The position numbers and the translations under genes were made by a program. The notes below the pieces were generated by a model. That model had not been told where the DNA came from. It did not search any database and saw nothing but the letters and a program-made list of their open reading frames with translations. A stretch of DNA of 13,462 bases from contig FLMG01001539.1 in assembly GCA_900088475.1 (NCBI GenBank), positions 1,018 to 14,479 of the forward strand, in the 5' to 3' direction. Shown one piece after another: positions 8,526-13,462 of the stretch (its first letter is position 1; every line of letters starts with the position of its first letter). Source of the stretch: Hyphochytrium catenoides. Taxonomy: Eukaryota; Sar; Hyphochytriomycetes; Hyphochytriales; Hyphochytriaceae.

Positions 8526-8861
8526 TACAGAAGAGCTGCTGGCTGATGAAAAAGGAAGAAGAAGAGGTTGATGATGATCATTGATGATGATGGTGGGGGC
8601 GGTGGTGGGGGAAGAGCTGGAAGAGACGGGAAAGAATGCTCCAGAAATTTGGAGGTAGAGGGTAGTAATGAAGAAGGCGGCAAGGATTATTATTGAGATG
8701 AATTGATAATCTATAGTAGCTCCTCCTCCTCCCTCCTCTGGCTCCTCCTCCTCCCTCCTCTGGCTCCTCCTCCCTCCTCCGCCTCCTCCACCATCCTCCT
8801 CCTCTGTCCTTTTCCTCAGCGACGTCATGATGTATGGTCCTCCTCCCTCCTCCTCGCTCAT
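8454..8861 (-). CDS. Doubtful low-complexity ORF with one membrane segment
   Basis: An ATG at 8861 opens 135 codons to a stop at 8454. The product has an acidic, Gly- and Arg-rich N-terminal half. One clean hydrophobic segment follows, running from YQFISIIILAAFF into the next dozen residues, and then a Ser-, Leu- and Arg-rich tail. The hydrophobic segment is not itself encoded by a simple repeat, which is the only reason to keep the entry. The flanks are encoded by TCC/GGA and trinucleotide repeats, which make open frames by chance. No family is recognised, and spurious translation is more likely than not. Confidence 0.18.
   Translation of the reverse strand: MSEEEGGGPYIMTSLRKRTEEEDGGGGGGGRRSQRREEEEPEEGGGGATIDYQFISIIILAAFFITTLYLQISGAFFPVSSSSSPTTAPTIIINDHHQPLLLPFSSASSSSVYLLLLLHRRRRPRRVRILHRPQQ
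8721..8790. repeat. 22-bp TCC-rich minisatellite
   Basis: Two identical 22-bp units (8721-8742 and 8743-8764), TCC repeats ending in CTGGC, are followed by a shorter degenerate third unit. The tract then grades into simple TCC/CTCC repeats to about 8800. Confidence 0.85.
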
Positions 8862-8967
8862 CGTGTTGTTATCGCCGGTGGCGTGGCAAGCCCTAAGAAG
8901 CCCGTCGACTGTAAATATTCGGAATAGTGAACCTGTAATGCCCACCTGTAGTGGTTCTTCGTTAACT

Positions 8968-9008
8968 ATCAGGAATCTAGGGGTTGCTAGGACCCTTAGA
9001 TCAGGAAT
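8968..9008. repeat. 9-bp direct repeat around a 23-bp imperfect palindrome
   Basis: ATCAGGAAT occurs at 8968-8976 and again at 9000-9008. The 23 bases between them begin CTAGGGGT and end ACCCTTAG, which pair as 8-bp inverted arms with one mismatch. This is the shape of a transposon excision footprint or a minimal element with a 9-bp target duplication. The repeat is certain; the origin is inferred. Confidence 0.6.
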
Positions 9009-9056
9009 GAGAGCCCTCTATGATAGAGTACACGGGGACCACCTACAGTACACCAA

Positions 9057-9180
9057 AGAAGGAGGAGGAGGAGGAGGGACGAAACAGTAGTCGCATCATC
9101 ACCACCACAGCAGCAGCTCCGCTCCGAGGCAGCAGCAGTAGCAGCAGCGGCAGCAGGCCGCTCGACCGACCCGGGAGCAG
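9057..9180. repeat. GAG/GCA trinucleotide repeats
   Basis: GAGGAGGAGG at about 9060-9077 and (GCA)n-like runs at 9108-9117 and 9128-9156 dominate this stretch. Overlapping frames at 8996-9253 and 9043-9372 (-) and 9020-9232 (+) are poly-Leu, poly-Ser or poly-Glu and are not called as genes. Confidence 0.75.
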
Positions 9181-9232
9181 CATCAACGACGCGTGGAGAG
9201 TAATAAAGCAGAAGAAGAAAGGGAGCAGCTGA

Positions 9233-9750
9233 GACAGTCTCGGGATTAGCCAAGACTGCGCCACGGATCGAATCTGCAGACTACTTTCTGATGCCGCGAT
9301 GAGCTCCAGATACCGGCCGACAGATACCGATAACGAATCCGCAAAGAGAACTAATCTGAGCTGGCAGCGCAACAGTCAGAAGAGCCTCAGTGCAGCTTCT
9401 AGGCAGTAGTAGTAAGTCTAACTAGCGAGCGGCCTTCTAGCAGGAAGTAGTAGCGTGTCTAGCGTTACAACGGTAGAGCCATATCCCGACTCACTGTCAC
9501 TGCTTTCGTGTTCCTACTTCCTACTGCTCCTATTCATCTATCCTGGCTTCTCTTCTCTGTCTTTCTCTCTGTGCTCCCTCTGATCCCCTCGTCTCTTGCT
9601 GCTCTTGCCTACATCCCTACATCTTCGCGTACACTACTCTACTGCTTAACACACATTATCCCCCTACTACTGTTCTTCACACCCGAAGATCTCTCCCCTC
9701 TGACCATGACTCCTCGATTCCCCTACTGGCCTCTCCAACTCCTTCCTTAC
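9233..9750. other. Spacer, no gene seen
   Basis: A run of GTAGTAGTA and mixed sequence (about 9400-9460) is followed by a CT-rich stretch (9508-9750). A hydrophobic + frame at 9508-9792 follows from the pyrimidine bias. No domain or motif is recognised. Confidence 0.4.
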
Positions 9751-9919
9751 CTTCTGCCATCTCCCAGTCCCTGGCATGTTCTGATCTTCTGATGACGCAC
9801 TGTGAAGCTCCAGCCATCTCCAAGTACCGTGAGAGAATCCCAGAACCTTCTCATCTAAATCGCAAATGGGCCAGTCAGAAGCTTCACAAGCTCCCGCAGC
9901 TGCTTGAGCTCCAGACGTC
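9751..9919 (-). other. Candidate internal or terminal exon, unknown gene
   Basis: On the - strand a pyrimidine tract ending in TGTAACAG (AG at 9921-9920) precedes 169 bp that finish CAGAAG before a GTAAGG donor (9750-9745). One frame is open throughout (for example CDLDEKVLGFSHGTWRW), with ordinary amino-acid composition unlike the repeat-driven frames nearby. A second frame gives a helix-like RLELKQLRELVKLLTGPFAI and then TAG, which would make this a last exon. No partner exon was identified between it and the end of copy B. Confidence 0.25.
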
Positions 9920-10225
9920 CTGTTACAGATGGAGAGAAAGACAAGATTGGAAGAAAGACGGCAGCAACAGACAAGAGAAGAGTAAATGAGGAAAGAGGAT
10001 AGGAATGTTCCCAGCATCGTGCCTTATCTCTTCTTCTTCTACGACGCCACTGACCGTTCCTGCAGGACGTTCGAGAAAACTAGCGACTATGGCTTATATT
10101 ATGTTTATCCACCACCACCAGCTTCTTCGTCTTCCTCTGATCCCCGCCTAGCTGCCGCCACACGGCTATTAGCCCTCTATTCTACCGACAATCAACTAAT
10201 TAAAACATCAGGTCAGTTGCTACTG

Positions 10226-12356
10226 CTAGTTGGTCGGGGTTCCTCCTACTCCAACGATCTGCTCCGCCGTCGCAAGCGGTGCCACAGCTGTTTTTTTGGG
10301 CTCCGTCTTCACCGAAACTTTTCTCTGTGACCCCGCGGCGCGTCCTCTAACTAAAGCCACCGGAAGAGACGCTGATAGTCTCTTCTTGTCATCGCCTCCT
10401 CCTTTAGAGGGCGAAGTCTCCTCGTCTTCTTCCTTGATAACCACTTCGTCAGCACGGACCTTGGCTCGCGCGAGAAAGCGGTTGAAGGGATCGACTAGCA
10501 TCTGATAGACTTCTTGCTCCACCCGCTCATAGAGTTCCTTCTCCACAGTTTCTTCCTTTAGCTCTTTCACCTTGCGCTGTATATCGCTCTTCAAGGTGGA
10601 GCTAATGTTGATCTCCATAGTTGCCTCTGGCATCAGATAGACACTTCCAATAGCCTTCGCCATCTTCAGCATCTCAGCGCCAGGAGCCATCTGGCGGAAC
10701 TTTAGAACTGAGAGGACGAACAGGAGGTTCTCGCCTACACAGATAAGAAAAGAAAGATGCAGCGGAGGAGAGAAGAGAGGGTGTCGTAAGCCGCGCACTG
10801 CAGGGAGGGATGAGAGAAGGAGGAAGGTGATAGCATGGTGGGTCCTAGAAGGGTTAAGATCCGCTCACTGTCTTTCTTAGAACACAGAGAGAACGGAGGA
10901 CAAAGGCGTCAACAAGGCGAGACACGGGAAAAAAGGAATTTACGGAGGAGAAGAGTAACAGGGACAAGCTGAGGCACGCTTGGCCAGTTCCTCGGACAGC
11001 TTTAGCACTGAGACCAGGAACTCACAGCAGAACTCCTTCACGAGATAATCCTTAAACCTCCCGATGATAGGCTCATTCTTGACGTCCCCGATCACCACAC
11101 GAAGCTGGTAAACGCTCCGCACTCCGAGGAAGGTTGTGTTGGTTGAGGCCCGCCTAAACAGAACAGCGCGGCGCCTTTTCTCTTCCTTATAACTGAGAGA
11201 GAGAGGATAGAAGCCACAGATGACGGTGTACCCAGTGTATACGGCGGCTAGGATGATCCTCTCTAGGTCCAGAATGAGAGCATTGACGATGAAAAGGTTG
11301 ACAGCACGCAGCGGGACAGCAAGAGTCAGGGCAAGCAAGGTTAGGATCTTTAGCTGCTTCTTCAGATTGAACTCTTCTTCCACGTCCCTAAGCTGGTAGG
11401 CCAAGGTGAGGCTGAGCGTGATGACAAAGGACGCAGAAGCCAGCTGGCTATATTTCTGCAAGAAGCACCATCAGGTTAGGAAGGGAGAGAAAGTCAGCAA
11501 TATAGAAGGAGCAGCCTTAACAACTTATAAAGGGATCAACGTTGCAGCAGGTAACGAGCCTCGCTGCAGAAGAGTCGACTGTAGAATGTCAAGCTTGTAT
11601 AGAGTCGATAACGATTGGCAAGCTGAGCTATTGACGGCGAACAGAAGGAAGAGCAGATTGCTGTAGAAGAATGGAGACTAGAAGAGAGAACGACTAACTC
11701 AAACGCCAACAGCAGCCGAAGCTGACAAAAGGAGAGAAGAGAAGAAGAAAGAAACAGAGTGATAGGGGAAGGGGTAATAAGGGGAGACTCACAGCGACAG
11801 GAGTGTTGCCTTCACACGTCCGCTCATCGTAATTGTCAGCGACATGGTCGACAACCGTCGTGATGAGCGTCTGACTCACAATTAGACAGGTGAACGCGCA
11901 GACGCTGGCATAGTAGAACCACGCTGGACGCCTCTTCTTCTCTTCCGTCTTTTGTTTCTTCTTCCCGGCTATCGCAGTGACGGAAGAATCTTTCCTCGAG
12001 CTAAGAGACGGCGCCAGTAGCTGAGCGGTCTGGGTCTGGTAGGTATACCAGAGGTGCACCAGCTGGGCTTCAAAGGGAGGAAGAGCGGGAACATATTGCA
12101 TCACCGGCAAGATGTAAGCGTTAAAGCCATAGCATCCGGTCCCCAGAGGTCTCTGGAGCAGCATGAAGAGATAGGAATAGACAGCGAGCGGGACGCTCAG
12201 ATGGGTGAGAATGGGCCAGATGACGGGCACGGCGCGGATCGGATAGATGTGTCGTCGGAGATAGAAGAGCGTGGACACAGCGACACTGGCAATAATGGTG
12301 CAGATGAACCAGACAAAGCAGAACTGCTCAAGTGCCTGTCTGCTGCTATCAGTCAT
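10226..12356 (-). CDS. Seven-transmembrane RGS protein, copy B (3 exons)
   Basis: Join, read on the minus strand, 12356-11793, 11455-11026 and 10734-10226 (500 residues, TAG stop at 10228-10226). The ATG at 12356 has A at -3. A longer frame to 12482 begins with TTG and was not used. Both introns have GTGAGT donors and sit at exactly the copy A positions and phases (0 after Ala188, 1 within Cys332). The membrane region mirrors copy A, with TMs near 11-33, 40-66, 75-96, 146-168, 189-208, 223-248 and 253-276. The RGS domain spans about 305-422 with E333-N334, Asn374 and D413/R417, so the G-alpha-facing residues are kept. Against copy A it lacks the poly-Ser N-terminus, has a different and slightly shorter loop before TM4 (about 119-143), and has an unrelated-looking tail after the RGS domain. 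It should be a membrane-bound GTPase-activating regulator of a G-alpha; the ligand is unknown. Confidence 0.85.
10735..11025 (-). other. Intron 2 of copy B
   Basis: This 291-bp phase-1 intron begins GTGAGT and ends GTGTAG before the RGS ENLLF motif. Little more than half the length of its copy A partner, it lacks that intron's dense CT repeats. Confidence 0.87.
11456..11792 (-). other. Intron 1 of copy B
   Basis: This 337-bp phase-0 intron begins GTGAGT and ends CTTCTTGCAG. Apart from the splice signals and a pyrimidine-rich start, it does not align by eye with the 437-bp copy A intron. Confidence 0.87.
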
Positions 12357-13170
12357 TGTCCTAAAAGCCAGGCACACAGCGGAGCCTTCGTGGGTTGACT
12401 GGCGAACTATAGCCGATTTGTACCCTCTACTGCAGCTCGGCGACTGACAGGGGAAAGAGACGAGAGGAGAAAAGGATTTCAACAGTCAACAGGCAGTCTC
12501 AGCAAACTCAACGCATGGCGGGTGATTCCAATAGAGTAGCATCGGGGCTTTTTCTGAGGTGTGGGACGATGAGAAGAGGTCCTTCTACTAGAAGAGAGGT
12601 CAGTCTCTTTCTGCTTGTAGCTGCGGCCCGGATGATTGCCGACGACGTATTTGGGCCATGACAGAAGACTCGCAAGAAAGGAACAGTGAGATAAAGAAGA
12701 GCGATAGGAGGAGATGACGAAGAGGAGGAGACAATGTGGGATGAGAGCGAGGAAGAGAGAAGAAGCTGGGTAAGCGAAAGGTGTTACGGTGATGAGATGA
12801 CGAGCTAGAGGAGGATTTGCTCGTTGAGTCTCATGTCCAGCAGAGTCATTCATGCATTGTGTTACCGGTCCTTACTCTTGTGGGAAGAGGTAGCTGAGAA
12901 GAGTGATACGTCGGCATCGGCGAAGGATAACGGTAAGGACGAGGGCTTGCAACGGAAGGGACGGCTCCCTTCTTCTTCTCTTCTTTCCTCTCCTCTCAAC
13001 TCTCTTCAGGGTTCCCGCTCCATCTCCCTTCTATACAAGCTCACAATAGCTTTTTTTTCCACTTAGTCCACAGACCTTCCGCTCTCTCTTCTTCGATAAT
13101 TTTCTGTTAGGTGGCCTAAGTTTCTTTTTGCGGAAGAGAAGGACCACAGAGGGTGGTGGCAGTCCGATTG
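12357..13170. other. 5' flank of copy B, no firm gene
   Basis: On the - strand, CTTTTAG lies four bases before the ATG and could be an acceptor for an untranslated first exon. A - frame from ATG 12853 to 12479 (124 codons) ends 123 bp upstream of the start codon. Its product is Ser/Leu-rich with no recognisable motif, so it may be an upstream ORF in the leader or chance. The rest is mixed sequence with CT/GA bias. Confidence 0.4.
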
Positions 13171-13176
13171 GAAGAA

Positions 13177-13256
<80 letters not shown>
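13171..13256. repeat. Long GA microsatellite
   Basis: A nearly pure run of about 35-40 GA dinucleotides with single AA or CA interruptions. Frames across it on both strands (13128-13313 on +, 13031-13348 on -) are Arg/Glu or Ser/Leu repeats and are not genes. Confidence 0.97.
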
Positions 13257-13418
13257 CAGAAGAGTTGTAGAAGGGTCGGGAGAAATTTGTTGGAAAGAAG
13301 AGAGAGACGGTAAAGGATGGGCATAGAGATAGACACCTTTAGCAACAAGGACCGTTCAGACAGCAGCTACATTCAAGGCTGCGGATACGAGGCTGTTAAG
13401 TGATGATGATAAAGAAAG

Positions 13419-13419
<1 letters not shown>

Positions 13420-13451
<32 letters not shown>

Positions 13452-13462
13452 GGAGAGAGAGA
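13420..13462. repeat. GA microsatellite at window end
   Basis: A GA run with AAG and GGG interruptions continues to the end of the window and is probably truncated there. Confidence 0.95.

Noticed and set aside
9508-9792. Hydrophobic 94-residue + strand frame that looks like a membrane protein
   Set aside because: The hydrophobicity follows from CT-rich sequence, and a better exon-like signal lies on the opposite strand.
12357-12482. A 42-codon N-terminal extension of copy B
   Set aside because: The extension begins with TTG, has no upstream ATG in frame and has no counterpart in copy A; the ATG at 12356 aligns with the shared T-D-S-S sequence.
12479-12853. 124-residue - strand ORF upstream of copy B
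   Set aside because: It has a real ATG but a biased Ser/Leu composition and no motif; kept only as a possible upstream ORF in the flank entry.
1-13462. CRISPR arrays, tRNA genes or bacterial operon structure
   Set aside because: There are no spaced identical repeats, no recognisable tRNA B-box with a cloverleaf, and the genes are intron-bearing and widely spaced.

Overview
The window is eukaryotic nuclear DNA. It has protein-coding genes split by GT-AG introns with long CT-rich tracts, several GA/CT and trinucleotide microsatellites, and long low-complexity spacers. It shows no operons, Shine-Dalgarno sites or tRNA/rRNA genes that I can see. The sequence alone does not fix the lineage. Seven-transmembrane RGS proteins are best known from plants, algae, some fungi and many protists, and are generally missing from typical animals, so a protist, alga or early-branching opisthokont is more likely than a bilaterian. 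This is an inference.

Layout. Positions 1-1011 are flanking DNA with strong GA microsatellites. Positions 1012-3524 (+) hold a three-exon gene, called copy A here. Joining exons 1012-1635, 2073-2502 and 3043-3524 gives a 511-residue protein with a seven-helix membrane region followed by an RGS (regulator of G-protein signalling) domain. Positions 3451-3621 carry an 84/87-bp tandem duplication that includes the stop codon. Positions 4687-7233 (-) hold an uninterrupted 848-codon frame that looks derived from a DDE/RNase H-fold (MULE-like) transposase with its catalytic positions altered. A possible extra 3' exon or related fragment lies at 4196-4547. Positions 7234-10225 are mostly low-complexity spacer with trinucleotide repeats, a 22-bp minisatellite, a footprint-like 9-bp direct repeat around a small palindrome, and two weak exon/ORF candidates. 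Positions 10226-12356 (-) hold copy B, a second 7TM-RGS gene of 500 residues with both introns at exactly the same positions as copy A (exons 12356-11793, 11455-11026 and 10734-10226). Positions 12357-13462 are flanking DNA ending in long GA microsatellites.

How the parts relate. Copies A and B are convergent, inverted paralogues separated by about 6.7 kb, with the transposase-like frame between them. Known biology of the family says such proteins sit in a membrane and use the cytosolic RGS domain to speed GTP hydrolysis on a G-alpha subunit; the membrane part may sense a ligand. The exons are nearly identical even at silent sites, but the introns, the N-terminus, one loop and the C-terminal tails are unlike each other, which points to gene conversion or another exon-focused constraint. 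The most noteworthy items are the 7TM-RGS pair, which only appears after splicing, and the transposase-like protein that seems to have lost its catalytic residues while keeping a long open frame.
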